64,000 nucleotides of DNA from Liolophura sinensis (taxonomy: Eukaryota; Mollusca; Polyplacophora; Chitonida; Chitonidae). The DNA lies in the NCBI RefSeq assembly GCF_032854445.1, contig NC_088303.1, forward strand, positions 11,725,501 to 11,789,500, in the 5' to 3' direction. The position numbers and the translations under genes were made by a program. Positions within the stretch are counted from its first letter, which is position 1, and each line of letters starts with the position of its first letter. The notes under the pieces are model-generated. The model was given only the letters and a program-made list of their open reading frames with translations. It ran no database searches and was not told the origin of the DNA. Shown here one piece after another: positions 23,286-36,665 of the stretch.

Positions 23286-26200
23286 GTAAGTTTGGATCAG
23301 TAGATTCTGCATTCATTACTTCATTCATAAAACGGAGGCCTCCTTGGCCTTGATATTGTTATAATACTGTCACAAATACAACAACGCACACATATGTACA
23401 CGCGCTGCACTCAGCGCATGAAGAGTCCGCCAATGTCAAGGGCACCGCTAACATCACGTGGTATACATCTCGTGAATTTATGGAAAATACTCAGAACAAG
23501 CTATTTAAATACTGAGAGTTTACTCGGTTTTAATCAGATTTATTTATTTTAATCACAGGTCACTTTTCGTTTCAGATTAAGTGGGTGCTGCTCCCATATC
23601 ACTGGCTCATTACAAGCCCTGTGGCGGTGGGAGATGATGTGATTAACAGAGCCTAGCTCCCACTGATTTATCCAATACCAGTCTACCCCAGATGGGAAGG
23701 ATGTGGGGGGGGGGGGGGGGGGGGGTACCAAAGCGGGCATAAAATAGAACCTGTAGCTGCACCCCATATGGTTATTCTTAAACCAAAATCAAAAAGAAAG
23801 AGGAAACCAGTGACAAATGCTATTATCGAAATGGTGGTCACATCCTGTTTTTTTTTTTTCAATTAGGCATTTTCCTATGCAATAACGTTAGGGAGGAGCG
23901 TTTTCTTCACCCACGCCGTTTGTTACTAAGGAGATCACGTGGTCTCTAGCTTCCGATCCGTCTCACAGAATCTGAAAACATGTTTCAGGCATGAGTTGAA
24001 ATACCGCCCATAAAAGACATTTTAATACCTAAATTCATGTAATCTATGTAATCATTATTAATACATGTATTTCATTTTCTAACAAACTCTTCTTTTCATC
24101 CCTACATGATGTTTTTTTTTCTTCTTCTTCAATTTTAATAGCCATATTGTGACAGAGTAACTCCACACAAGTCCGTTTGACCTCCGAAGATTTATTCTTT
24201 AATTTGTCATCAGTGGACAAACTTTGAATGGAACAAAAACAACCTCAGAAAAGATAGAAAGATAAAACAAGATTAGTCATTGTCTTACAATAGACAATAG
24301 CATGAGATATTATCTTAGACAATAGCACACGTATGTAATGTTACTGGCATGTTACTAACCTTACTAACTTTGTGTCCAGATAAATATCTGTATATGGACA
24401 TGTAGGCTACCATACAGGCAGTTCAGCTTACACACACATTTACAAGCTTATATACACCGGGATATAGCATTTCACCAGGACATTAATCTACATGTATGTC
24501 ACAGTTACCATACAGGTTACAGTTCTTCTGACACATACTGTTCTTACTACATGACAGAGAAAGCTACATAACTTACAAAGCATTTGTGCCCTAAATGAAA
24601 ACAAAATAGAAAGAAATAAATTATTAAAGACAGTCATTTAATATTTATATTAGAAAACGATTAAAATAAGTTTGAACGCTGTGCATGCGGAGAATTTCCT
24701 GTCACGCACTATGACACACACTCTCATGCGCAGATCTTGCCTGGCAACACACAACTTGACTTACTTTACCACAACTAGAAAGAGGTAAAATTCAGTGAAC
24801 ACCTACCCTGACAATGTCTCAGACTGATCCCTCCAGTGCCTGCCCTAAACCCAATTTTGTGGCAGCACAATGACTGCTAGAAAATGGGTGAAGCCTAGTG
24901 AGAGCATGATGGATACAGCGGTGTGATGAGCTTCATCTTCGTCAAAAGTGGCAAGATAGCGCCCCCTGATACAGGAGTTCCCTCAACTATCCACGTGATC
25001 TTAGGACGTTTACTCCAATAAAGACATAAAACAAATCACTGCTACTGTTGAAGAACCATGTATTATTAGCAATATGGAGCCGTGTTAAAGATATTACACC
25101 AAAGCCATTATAAAGCTGTATGTACCATTCGTTAAACTAGGAAACGTCGGTTCTACGAAGCAATGCCATCCTCCTTACAAATTCCTCACAGAGTACCATG
25201 TATACTCCGGCTGCTATCTCCTTTTTTTCCTTGTGCGAAGCAATGGCGAATAAATTCTCCCTTAGATTGTTTATATCTTGATCTTATGGTACATCACTGG
25301 TGGCGGCGAGAGGATAAGGATGAAATATACCAAATAACCTCCACAGGTACTGTATACACTACTGAGGATGTGAACGATGTGATTTTCCATTTTTAATTCT
25401 TTCCGCCTCTTGAACATGAAAACTAAATTCGCATTATGAATACTGTAACCTGGACCGAACGTATATTTTTTTTTAGTTTTCTTTAGTGTTTTCTTTCTCC
25501 TCACTGATTATGGGGATTAACTCAGTGACGGGTGCTGAATGTTTATGGCCTCCTGCCAGGGTAGTGTAGTGGAGCTATATATATCCATGTACATGCATGT
25601 ATAGACCCACACAACCAAAACAACAGCCTTAATCACCATCAGCCAGGGACCAGCTTAATGAAAATCCTTTTAGTTCTCCTCAATTTTCAAACATAATATG
25701 CTTTGAAATTCTGCCTGCACCTAGGTGGGTTTAATATTGTACTCGAGAATATTTCACTTATAGACTCCGAACGGCGGGAAGCCCTAAGTACCCGAGGAGT
25801 GAACCACCCGGTTGTGGCAAATAACATACGAAAAAGTGAATAAATGAAACTACCTGTATATACATGGAAGCTGCCAAGTTGTATTTTGTCTGTCATAACA
25901 GAGACTGACCTGAACCCCAGAAACTGCTACAAGCATACTACATGGCATGCTAAAGACTGGTACTACCAATCGTAACGCAATGCTTCCAGACGAGAGAGAT
26001 TGAAACTGGTCCCACTACCGAGGTAGCACTGTAGGTGACACCATTAATCGTCAATCGAAGGACTAATCTTGGGTACCCATAACCATTCCTGAATGGCGGT
26101 GCCTTCATGCTTCCCTGGTGGTACGACCATGTCAGACATGTTTGTGACCTCTTACGCTGGTCAGGCGTTTGGAGCATGACCATCCGACATTACCACGACT

Positions 26201-27396
26201 GATTTTGCTCTGGTGATCATCCATGACCTGCGAACAGCCGCGAGCTCTTTCTACAGTTTGCCCGCCATTCCAACATTTTTCGTTCGCAGCTAGGTAGTAA
26301 CTTCGTAACAGGCCCAGTGAGACTCGACTGTCTGAATATATCACATTGGGAGATGATTTCGAAAGTGGATTTCACTTCCCTGCATCATTCCATCAACAGA
26401 ACGCAAATTTGATGCTACTGCCAATTGTACTGCCTTATCCAACTTAAACTAATACCCTATGGCAGACCTAAATATATTACCTTACGCGGTAAATTTGGCA
26501 TAGGCCTGTTTAAACAGCAGTAAGCTGATCTATCGCTATGCATATCGCCGCCTATTAAGGGAATAACATTTTACCGCCGTTTTGCTTGCACCAGCTTTAT
26601 GCATACCAACTGTGTTGCATGTAACCACGAAGTTATACCTGGTATAAGCTATACCTCCATTATTCCGCTTTTAGCTATACCTCCATTATTCCGCTTTTCT
26701 GCATTCCAGCCCAGCAGTTCCAAATGCGACATGATCTTTTAGATGTTTCCATGTAAGTTATAAAATCACATGCTTTGTGGAAGAGACCAATAAGTGAACG
26801 TAACTTTAAATAATTAATCCCTTTTAATATAAACACCGCTTTATTTTCTTCAGAAAATGAAATAACGATACGCAATACTGATGAAAGCGGATATATTTTA
26901 TAGTATTTGTCTCGAAAATCATGGAAAGTACTCTATTAAGTGACACATTTTGTTACATTCATTTTTTCTGTCCAATACATTTATTCTTACGTCGACAAAG
27001 TGTTTATTTACCAGTTAAAATGTGCAGATGGCCGATAACAAGTTACAACCAACTCTGTATAGAAGTCAACAACCGTTGATAATGATGATCACCAATAGTT
27101 TTAAATATTAATGGCTGTGTTGTTGAACAGGAACATTTCCCCCAAATAACAGTCTTATTTTAGCTACGATTGTTCTTTCTATAACCATCTCGTATAACAT
27201 ACAGACCATCGCCTTCAGGGCCGATAGTCTCTGGCAACTCCGATTCATCCAGCGCAGACACTTTCTGGCCAAGAGTATAGCTGAATAACTTTTGGACTGA
27301 AAGCAATCAAGAATTTTAGAAATGAAGATCCTGGAGGCCGGATGATTTTGGTATTCAATACCCTGTTTATATAACGTTAGCTGTTTGACAGTCTGA
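23286..27396. other. Intergenic region, no gene recognised
   Basis: It holds a G21 run (23705-23725) and AT-rich stretches. Near 25690-25830 a fragment resembles group B SINE tails (GTACTCGAGAATATTTCACT). Short frames near 25950-26344 show no known domain. Minus-strand AATAAA at 27003-27008 could end the MS4A-like transcript about 390 nt after its stop. Confidence 0.5.
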
Positions 27397-30300
27397 TTAC
27401 GCCTTTTCCACCCCCACTGCAGGCACAGGCTCGTCGTACGGGGGAGGGGCGTCCATTGGGGTATGTCCAGATGTCAGTTGTTTCTCCATGACGTTTTGAC
27501 GTTGCGCCAAACGCTGGATTTCTTCCTGTTGTTGGCGTATGACATCCGCTTGTTGACGCATTTGTTCCTCCACGATGGGATCTGTAGCCGTTGACATATA
27601 GTTATTGACACGAAGGCCAAAAGCTCTTGCATATAAACAGTAGAAAATCATGCAAGGGATTGTGGTTAATGTTATCATCGTCCCAGTGATTACGTTGATA
27701 ATAGCCATTAGTGTGTTCTCATTCGGAAAGTGTTTGCATGCGTCCTGGTAATCAGTTGGTGGAGTTTTAGTGCACCAGGCCACAGCTATCCCACAATACA
27801 CCACGGTCAAAAGGGCTGGCGTCATTACTGTGATCGTCAGGCCGTAGTTAGCCACGATCTGGAAGAAAGATATGGACATTCAGCTCTTCAGGAAACATTA
27901 TATGTTATAATATCAAGCGTTCAGATTTGTGCTTTTATGCTTGTTACCTAAGGATTTCACCGCTTTAAACATTTATTTTGACAATATTTCGTCAGGGCAT
28001 ACATGTATATCAATGCGAACATTCAGTGCTGCCTCACACAAACGCCATGTCGAAGGCACCATACGGTACTGCCTTCCCAGCAATACTATACTGACACTAG
28101 ATCGCCAGATATTATAGTCTGCCGGCTCGATGCCACTGAAAATTTAATGGAAACCTCTGGTTTAAACCCAACTGTCACAAGATATGACGCGATAAGCCAC
28201 AGCAGCAGTATTACCGTACTCTCCAGCTGTATGTAATTTCGTTTTTAATAAACGCGACGCGACTGTCCATAACTGCGTTACTTGCCAACCGCCACGTGAC
28301 TATCCACAAAGGTATTATTTACCATGCAGATGCCACACGACTCTCCACAACTGAATTACTTACCATAGGCGCGACGCGACTATCGACAATTGCATTACTT
28401 ACCAGCCGCGACGCGACTAATCGCAACTCCCAGAGGTGACGTGATCATCTACACCTGCATTACTTACTATAGATAGACGTCACTATCCACAACTGCATAA
28501 GTTGCAAGAGGCCACGCGACAATCCACAGCTACATAACTTACCAGCCGCAACGCCACAATCCACAAAGGCATTACTTACCGGCTGCGACGTGACTATCCA
28601 CAACTGCATTACTTACCAGCCGCGACGCGACTTGCCATATCTGTATCACTGACCAGAGGTGACACGACTATCCACACCTGCCTTTCTTACTATAGATGCG
28701 ACGCAAGTAACCACACCTGCATTACTAACTAGGCATCCTGCGGCTAGCGACAATGTCATTACTTACCAGACGTGATGCCACTAGCCACAGCTACACTACT
28801 TGTCAGACAGGACGCCTCTGTAGCCACATCTGCATGACTTACCATATACTTACTATTACTTACCATTCTACATATATGTAGAACCGCCTCTAGACCCAAT
28901 AAAACAGACCACAATGAGGAAAAGCGTGGGATGCAGCTGTCCACGCCGTGTTTTTTCCCCGGCATCGCATACTACTACGAGGTCCACGCCGTATCATGTT
29001 GTTTTAGAAAAGCATGAGACGCTGCTTTACGCTGCAAATGATGTACAGTGTTTTGTTCTTATAGAAAAGAACCGAATACTTCTGTCCAGTTAGCTGTAGA
29101 TTGTATGTTTGCAAAAAGCATTAGATATTTCTGCTTGATCTACGCCATAACCTACAAAGGCCCTCTGTCTGCCTGTCGGAAGATCTCCCGGTCCGTCTCG
29201 TTCATGACTGCCTTTGATGCCTAAGAATCCGCCAATCAGCAGCTGCAAAGCGGAGATTAAAAAAACTGTAATACTGTCATACGTTGATATCATGTAAATA
29301 GCGTACGGAACACATTTCACTTCTTGTAAGTAGGAAGGATAAAGTAACAGCACTTTAGTTCCGGCTCGGACGAGAAATTCGAGTAACTATTTTCAGGATC
29401 ACCAGTCGGTGGAGAATGGATACTTCAGAACATGTCTACCCGTAAAGGAGCAATTTGAGATTCTACTAACTAGTAAAACGCTACGAAATGACATTAATGT
29501 GAGATGACTAAAGACAAAATGGCGCCATTTTGATTACTTCTATGGGCATTCTTGTTGACGGGATCAGAATAGTCTTGTTAACCATCGGTTATTCTGTATC
29601 TTAGTAATGAGTTGCTCGAAGTTACACACGTCAAATCTTTGCCCTTTATATTTCCCTATCTACTACGCACAGTGGAACGGATTTTTTTCAAGAACTAAAT
29701 CTGTTTCAGTTTAATGGAGTTGCCCGGCAGAGCAACTGTACAGTTCAGCAACTGTTTGAGAATGAAGGAATGTAGGCCAATAGTTGTGTGAAAGAAAATA
29801 TGTCTACTCACAAATCCTATTTAAAGATGTCCTGGTGTAAGACATACATTCTAAGTGTTAAATGATTGACGGCTAAGTGCGTCTTTAGATCTATTTCGAG
29901 GTTTTCACTTTAAGGGTGCAACCAGCCTAGATGCGTGGTTTATACTTGGCATTTGACAGGCTTATACAGTTGTTAATCAGGATTTGGTGTTTGTAGCACA
30001 AGGCACAGTAAAGTGACAAGGCTTGGAATTTACACTTTACAAATTACACTCACAAAGAGCCCACACCACAAAGGTGTTCCGATGTAGTAGATGAATGTAC
30101 CATTTGGTGCCGCGTACACCAAGGTTACTGCTCCCAGAATGATCGCCACGGCCCCAAGAGCCAACTGAGCGACGCCAATTTTATGAAGGAGCCCTCTTCC
30201 TTTATCTCTGCGTAGTCGCAACCGCTCTGTAACGGAGACACCTGTACAGAGGAAGAGAGTAACAGATATGTCCATGATGCCCGTTAAAGCAAGGGGTTGG

Positions 30301-30905
30301 GAAATGCATGACCAGTGAGCAGTTCCTGTGGGTTATTGTATTGTGTGATGATTAAAGGATAAACGTTTCTAACAAGTTTTATCATCTTTCATGATGTAGC
30401 AGTTTAATTTAAGAGTAACCCTTTCCTCCAAACTGACTGTTTATGCTCATCCTCGTCCAAAATCTGAAGGTACTGAAGCCCTTGCGTTAAAGCTGAAACC
30501 GAACCAGCTGACGAGGGCGTTTTCACATCGTAATAGCACAATCATCTTTGTGCATGTACCTGGAAAGGACACGTTTACTGAACGTTGGTTCACAGAAATC
30601 CCAAGATATAAAAAAATTTTGAACGACTGTTAGCTGACGCCGTCTATTTATTGCATGGCTGAAATCCTTCCTTCGGCATTCCATGCCATAAAGTAAATAG
30701 TTGTTCTATAAAATAGTACAGGTGAATATTGTGTAAAGTACATTTCACGCCTTCGAGTTATGTCGGTAATAGATTTATTCGATGAAGTCAATTCGAAATT
30801 TCGAATTGATAATTTCTGGATTAAACGGCACCATACTTGTTGTATGTATTAAGTGCCTTCAATGATGAACTGAAACTAAGGCGATTGTTGCTCACCTGAT
30901 TCCAT
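27397..30905 (-). CDS. MS4A-like four-pass membrane protein, 4 coding exons
   Basis: Exons are 30905-30896 (10 nt, ATGGAATCAG), 30241-30054, 29242-29156 and 27858-27397. They join in phase at GT-AG junctions to 248 residues. Four hydrophobic segments lie at about residues 25-47, 56-77, 96-123 and 143-170. The GTPLWCGLFLLIGGFLGI stretch at TM2 and the overall layout resemble the MS4A (CD20-like) family, whose members are plasma- or endomembrane proteins in receptor complexes. An NGT glycosylation site (N50) lies in the TM1-TM2 loop, and two cysteines flank the larger TM3-TM4 loop. The C-terminal tail has a Gln-rich coiled coil (about 190-221) and a PPPY motif (233-236), which in other proteins binds WW domains such as those of Nedd4-type ligases. 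Alternatives are another tetraspan family such as TMEM176. The splice model is well supported; the exact family is less certain. Confidence 0.8.
28240..28800. repeat. ~37-bp tandem array in MS4A-like intron 3
   Basis: The unit is about GACGCGACTATCCACAACTG plus CATTACTTACCAGCCGC, in roughly 14 imperfect copies. Its ACTTACC supplies many minus-strand GTAAGT donor-like sites inside the intron. Confidence 0.85.
29243..30053. other. MS4A-like intron 2
   Basis: Unique AT-rich sequence with GT-AG ends matching the flanking exons. No repeat or gene was seen. Confidence 0.7.
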
Positions 30906-31924
30906 GTTGTCCGTCTGTCAGTGTTCATCAGGCGCTGATGGTGTTCATTTATTGCCTCATGTGACAGAACGTGCGTTAATGAGACACGATTCACGTGATT
31001 TTGTTAAAGAACGAAATAGAGCCAACCCGGACAGTCTCTGAAACATATATCAGTCAGGGTTATGGCATATCTCGTGAATATTCATGGCCTAACAGATTCA
31101 GATGAAATGCTATCAAAACATTTCTACATTTTCTATTCTAATTGGATCACATGCAGGTTTCCTGATAAGAATAAGAGCAAGCATTCCCGACTGAACACGC
31201 AGGAGATTTTTTCTGGATCTCGGGTATAGGCCAACCATTGCTGTGGCAGGGTTTGTATCTCAGATCTAGGCTGTTATGGAGTGTGTAAATACTCGTCAGC
31301 TGATAACACATTGAATGTCAGTCGAGTTTGTAGGTCAAGCTGTTTAAGCGATAATTCAGACGACGGTACATGTCATAGATACACTGGTATTTGGTAAATT
31401 ATAACATTTTCAACTCATAGTCTAACTAAAAGTTCAAAAACTTCAGTACACATTCAGATTGGTGCCTAATATTTAGAATCTCACGTGTCTTTCAACTGCA
31501 ATAAGAATCATTTTTAAAGCACCGGGTACTGCGTGGTCATGATTAATATAACCATACTGCCAGGAAGTGGGAAATAGAGTTCTCACATTTGCCTAAAATT
31601 TGAACAGATATGGGGGCACAGACGACGAAGCTAGTATTTTAGAGATTTTAGTGGTCCTGGTTGATGTGTAGTCATTGTTTCAATTCTTTAATAATGCTGT
31701 CATTGGGGACGGCGTCAATAATAGAGGCAGATGTCATGTGTGGATTGTGGCCAGTAAAAATCAGTGGTCACTCAAAGCTTAGTTTTTACAGCTTGTGCTA
31801 CATGCAGTTACATCATGTTCTTTGATATGCTCATGTATGAACCTTAGTTTTCCGATATGTGAGGATTTACACTCACCACACTGGATTTTGTACACGATTT
31901 TTGACCTTAGGCCATCACCTTCTC
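30906..31924. other. Upstream region of the MS4A-like gene
   Basis: It should contain that gene's 5' UTR and promoter. No clear TATA box or initiator was identified. The rest is unique. Confidence 0.4.
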
Positions 31925-32850
31925 ATCTGGGAAATACAGACATCAGACATGACACCTTACCAAGGCATGATGACAAAGACAAATACAAGACCTGACACCT
32001 TACCAAGACAAAGTTAGTCATCAAACCTAACCTACCTTAACAAGGCATCAGAAAAATCTAGACACCAGACCTGACACCTAACCAAAGCATCATGAAAAAG
32101 GTATTCACCAGCTCTGGCACCAAGGCAGCATGACGAACCTAGATATCAGATTGTACACCTTGCTAAGGCATAATGACAAAGACACCAGCATTTACACCTC
32201 ATCAAGGAAGCATTGCAAAGCTAACCATCAAACATTACACATTACCAAGGCATCATAAAAATCTACACACCAGACCTGACACCTTACCAAGGCATCATGA
32301 TAAAGCTAGTCATTAAACCTAAACTACCTATCAAGGTATCATAAAAATCTACACACCAGGCTGACACCTTACCAAGACATAATGACAAAGTGAGACACCA
32401 GATGTGACACCTCATCAAGGCATCATGGCCAAGCTAATCAGCAACCATGACACCTTACCAAGGCAGCATGGCAAAGCTAGACACCAAACCGGGAGCTGAT
32501 TACACAAAACCAGTTTTAATTTAAGTCTACATTTGAAACAAGATTTTAGAGCTCATTTTCAAGCCCTGTAAACTGAAATTTGGGCCATCCCATTAATGTT
32601 ATATTAAGAAGAATGTGTGAAAATTTCATCTTCTAAAACCAATAAAACTAAGCACTGTGGCAACGTTTTAAATTTTGGTCCCTGACACATCACCATGGCC
32701 CAAAGTTAGATATCAGGTAGTACACCTCACCAAGGCCTCATGACAAACATGGACACCAGACCGGACACCTTACCAACAAATCATGACAAGGCTGGATAAC
32801 AGATCTGACACCTGATCAAGACATCACGACAGAGCTGGACACCAACTGTC
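31925..32850. repeat. ~43-bp diverged tandem repeat, interrupted near 32500-32690
   Basis: The unit is about CACCAGACCTGACACCTTAC plus CAAGGCATCATGACAAAGCTAG. A non-repetitive block of about 190 bp at 32500-32690 interrupts it, and a few further copies follow to 32850. The interruption could be an insertion, but no ends or target duplication are visible. Confidence 0.75.
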
Positions 32851-34667
32851 AGGAATTATAGGCCTACAGTTTAAGGACAAACTATTAATGTCTTGGGTTC
32901 AAACAATCAATGTCATAATCATTTAATGGAAATCATATTATCAGGCGAGTTGGAAGTGATGTTGGAGTAATTGAGCTATTTCTTGTTTGTAACATTACAA
33001 ACAAATTTCTTGTCGCAAAATCTACACCACGCGGCTGCATTTCACATGTCCTCTCTGTAGACTGCCAGGGCAAACCCTATTTCATCATAATGTCAAAACC
33101 ATAGTACGTGTTCATGACCTGCAAATATTACACACATACTATGTCTGGTAACATCTGTGGTAAATTGCGTTCATAATTACTATACATATATATGGCGTAT
33201 TAAAACAAACAATGTGTTATAAATATATCACTATACAAGTTTATTTGTGACAAGACAATACCTAACAAAACTGATCACATACATGTACATATAAATGTAA
33301 TTAGGTCAACATAGAGGCCTACAGTTATTACTGCCCAGATACACACTTATCTTTGCTTCCCATTACAAAACTTGTTTCCAGAGTGACTGGTCAAAAAACT
33401 GCAAAATCTAGGTTCTGCAAAAACTTTATCATGTCTAAGGAAGATCCTGGCCAAACATTCATTCATGACAATCCACATGTATCAATACCACATAGATGCA
33501 TTACTTAATTTACTCCTGAAGCAATCAAATTTTAGTGCTAAGGAATAAAAAAACTTCTACGATGAAAATATTAGTAATTTTTATGTCAGAAATCTGTTAC
33601 ACTGTACACACTGCCACAAATAAATATAGAGAGCCAAGAGGTGAATGTGAACAGGTACATGTATATCTATAAATACTACTACAAGCTTTGATATTCTGAA
33701 CAGTTTGGACCCTAGTAAATAACACAGGACTAGCATTCAAATCTAGGATAACTGCATTACTGGAATCCTCAATAAATAAAATGATAAGGAACAAATACAT
33801 GTACTTGTTTATGTACACTTTTAAAATGAGAGAAGTGGATCCACACAAACTTTATACTTAAATATATTTTCACTGCCAAGTAGCTTATCAGCCAGTGGCA
33901 GTGGGAACAGTATATTTCCAGTACCCATATGTAAACTCAAACCTGGTAAGCTGACTGTATTGTAGGCTAGTGATCATGTACACATAGGCGATATACAAGT
34001 ATGTAAACTGTAACAATGTACCTAAATCAATACTATAAAAATAGCACATTCTGAAGCATAAAACAACTTCTGAATTAGTAAGAAAACACAATCACTGCCA
34101 ACAAAAATTATTTTAAAAAAAAAAGCATGAATACTTGTACCCAAGGAGGAAAATTATAAATACAACAAAAGTATAAAAGCATACCAATGCCTGGGCTTTG
34201 TGGAACTTAATGCATGTCTAACACCAGGCATTTACCCAACAGTGTCATTTTCAGCTGAGGATATGTTGTACCGGCTGTATTCGCCTTATTTACTTGTGAG
34301 AGTATTCAGAGCATTCGTTGTTATCTTTTTGAGCTAAAATGTCCTCTATGACTGTAAAATACTGTTTACCACAGATCACAAATGCATCACAACCAGACAG
34401 GTAACAACTTGAGATTAACAAACAACAACAACAGGTGGTTACATAAAGCTTAACACCATTAGGTTTCGTAAGGGTTTGTATTATGCGCTCAATGGGAGAC
34501 AACCAGCACTGTTCAAATATTCAATGGAAACACTTAAAATATTTGTTGCTAGTGCACACAAAATATGTACGAGATGTACATGAATTTATTAGACTGCTAT
34601 ATATGCCCAAGCCTAGCATCCACCCTTGTGCATGGATATTTCTGCAATAAATTAGTCAGTCTCAAAA
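32851..34667. other. Intergenic AT-rich DNA, no gene recognised
   Basis: Only short frames without recognisable content. Confidence 0.5.
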
Positions 34668-34882
34668 TGGGGTTCACCAGCCTTCTACAAAGGGAAACAA
34701 ATCTTGGAACTGATAAAACAGCAGTGCCCTCTATCTATCTAAATAACACTGTCAGCTTTTATTATTCATCATTTCTGGTGTTGGTATTGAAATCAGTGGT
34801 ATTGTTATTTAAGTAGGTAGAGGGCTCTGCTGTTTTATCAGTTGCAAGATTTGCTTCCCTTTGTACGAACTGGTGTGCCCCA
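34668..34882. mobile_element. 215-bp foldback element (MITE-like)
   Basis: Arms of about 80 bp (34668-34748 and 34803-34882) are inverted copies with roughly 85-90% identity by eye; a shared core is ACTGATAAAACAGCAG. A spacer of about 54 bp separates them. No coding capacity, and no convincing target-site duplication was seen. Confidence 0.75.
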
Positions 34883-35159
34883 TTGTTCAAACTAGACAGT
34901 TCTCAAAACAATTACATTTTCACATGCCATTTTAACTGAACATTCATGAATACTGTATAATGTTACAAAACTGCACCACACACCATATCTGTGTTATTTC
35001 TGTACCTAAAGTCTAAAGCTGATCAACATCACTCGTGATTACACCATGTAAGTCAGGATAAATATTCTAGCATCATTTCTAATTTTAGCTTCATTTCTTA
35101 ACTACATGTACATAATTGTATAAGACTGTTTGGTAATTAATCCAATGCTCTGTTAAACC

Positions 35160-35572
35160 CATGTCTCATAGCCATGCTGACCACAACAGTTATGTCTCAG
35201 AGCCATACTGAGCACAACAGTTAAGTCTCAGAGCCACACGGAGCACAACAGTTATGTCTCAGAGCCACACCCAGCACAACAGTTATGTCTCAGAACCATA
35301 TCCAGCACACAACAGTTATGTCTCACAGCCACACCCTGCACAACAGTTATGTCTCAGAGACATATCCAACACACAACAGTTATGTCTCACAGCCACACCC
35401 AGCACAACAGTTATGACACAGAGCCACACCCAGCACAACAGTTATGTCTCAGAGCCATATCCAGCACACAACAGTTATGTCTCACAGCCATATCCAGCAC
35501 ACAACAGTTATGTCGCAGAGCCATATCCAGCACACAACAGTTATGTCGCAGAGCCACGTCCACAGCAGTAGT
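35160..35572. repeat. ~31-bp tandem array downstream of the zyxin-family gene
   Basis: About 13 units of CAACAGTTATGTCTCAGAGC plus CACACCCAGCA, 30-32 bp long. Plus-strand frames reading repeated HNSYVS or TVMSQS are by-products. Confidence 0.9.
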
Positions 35573-36034
35573 TACAAAGTATTGACGATCCAAATGTTGT
35601 ATCCGTGGAGTAAAACAGCAAAAACACACCCTTTGTTAACTTATCGCCTATGGATGGGCACATTCAATATATCAAACATCAGCCATATCTAGCCTTTATA
35701 TATACATGTATATGTACTCTATATTGCAGACACATATTCTGATAATATGCCATTGAATCAACGAGTTGAATAACACCCTGACATTACTTCCAAGTGCAAA
35801 GATCAAATAATTTTTAACAATTTTAGGAAGAAATTTATTGACCTCGTCAGAAAATGGGCAAGCAAAAAGCAATGTTCATGTGGCAATTCAAATCAACTGG
35901 ATTGTATTCAGTGATTTGGACACACAGAAGGCCATGTCAAAGAATTTTAGTCATAACCCAAAGAGATTCAATTAGTATCTGAACCCTCCTCTTGGTTAAT
36001 GATACCTGTATAAGAAATATTGTACAAAATTAAC

Positions 36035-36665
36035 TTACTGCAGTCCATGCATTTGCCATGTCACATGAAATTACATGTAACTGATAAAAACACCAGTCCA
36101 TGCATTTGCCATGTCATATGAACTTACATGTAACTGATAAAGACACCAGTCCATGAATTTGCCATGTCATAAGAACTTAAATGTAACTGATAAAGACACC
36201 AGTCCATGGATTTGCCATGTCATATGAGCTCAAATGTAACTGATGAAGACACCAGTCCATGCATTTGACATGTCATATGAACTTAAGTGTAACTGATAAA
36301 GACACCAGTTCATGGATTTGCCATGTCATATGAACTTACATGTAAATGATAAAGACGCTAGTCCATGGATTTGTCATGTCACAGGAACTTACATGTAACT
36401 GATAAAGACACCAGTCCATGAATTTGCCAGGTCATATGAACTTACATGTAACTGGTAAAGAAACCAGTCCATGGATTTGTCATGTCATATGAAATTACAT
36501 GTAACTGATAAAGACACCAGTCCATGGATTTGCCATGCCATATGAACTTACATGTAACTGATAAAGAAACCAGTCCATGGATTTGTCATGTCATATGAAA
36601 TTACATGTAACTGATAAAGACACGAGTCCATGTATTTGCCATGTCATATGAATTTATATGTAACC
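36035..36665. repeat. 53-bp tandem array downstream of the zyxin-family gene
   Basis: About 12 copies containing ACATGTAACTGATAAAGACA and CCAGTCCATGGATTTGCCAT, at 53-bp spacing. The nearest minus-strand AATAAA found beyond the zyxin stop is at 35834-35839, so the array may be transcribed in a long 3' UTR. That is an inference. Confidence 0.9.

Noticed and set aside
24146-24990. Possible solo LTR (TGTGACAGAGTAACTCC start)
   Set aside because: No matching end, no second LTR, no target duplication and no retroelement frames nearby.
25950-26344. Overlapping minus-strand frames in a GC-richer patch
   Set aside because: No domain or motif was recognised and no splice partners were found. It may be an old transposon scrap, but nothing supports a name.
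28759-28965. Extra exon between MS4A-like exons 3 and 4
   Set aside because: Exon 3 ends in phase 0 and exon 4 starts in phase 0, giving a natural membrane layout. The candidate has no good acceptor and runs into the 37-bp repeat.
35254-35692. Repetitive frames (HNSYVS, TVMSQS) that resemble a secreted repeat protein
   Set aside because: Overlapping frames on both strands in a 30-32 bp tandem repeat. Unit lengths not divisible by three break any single frame.
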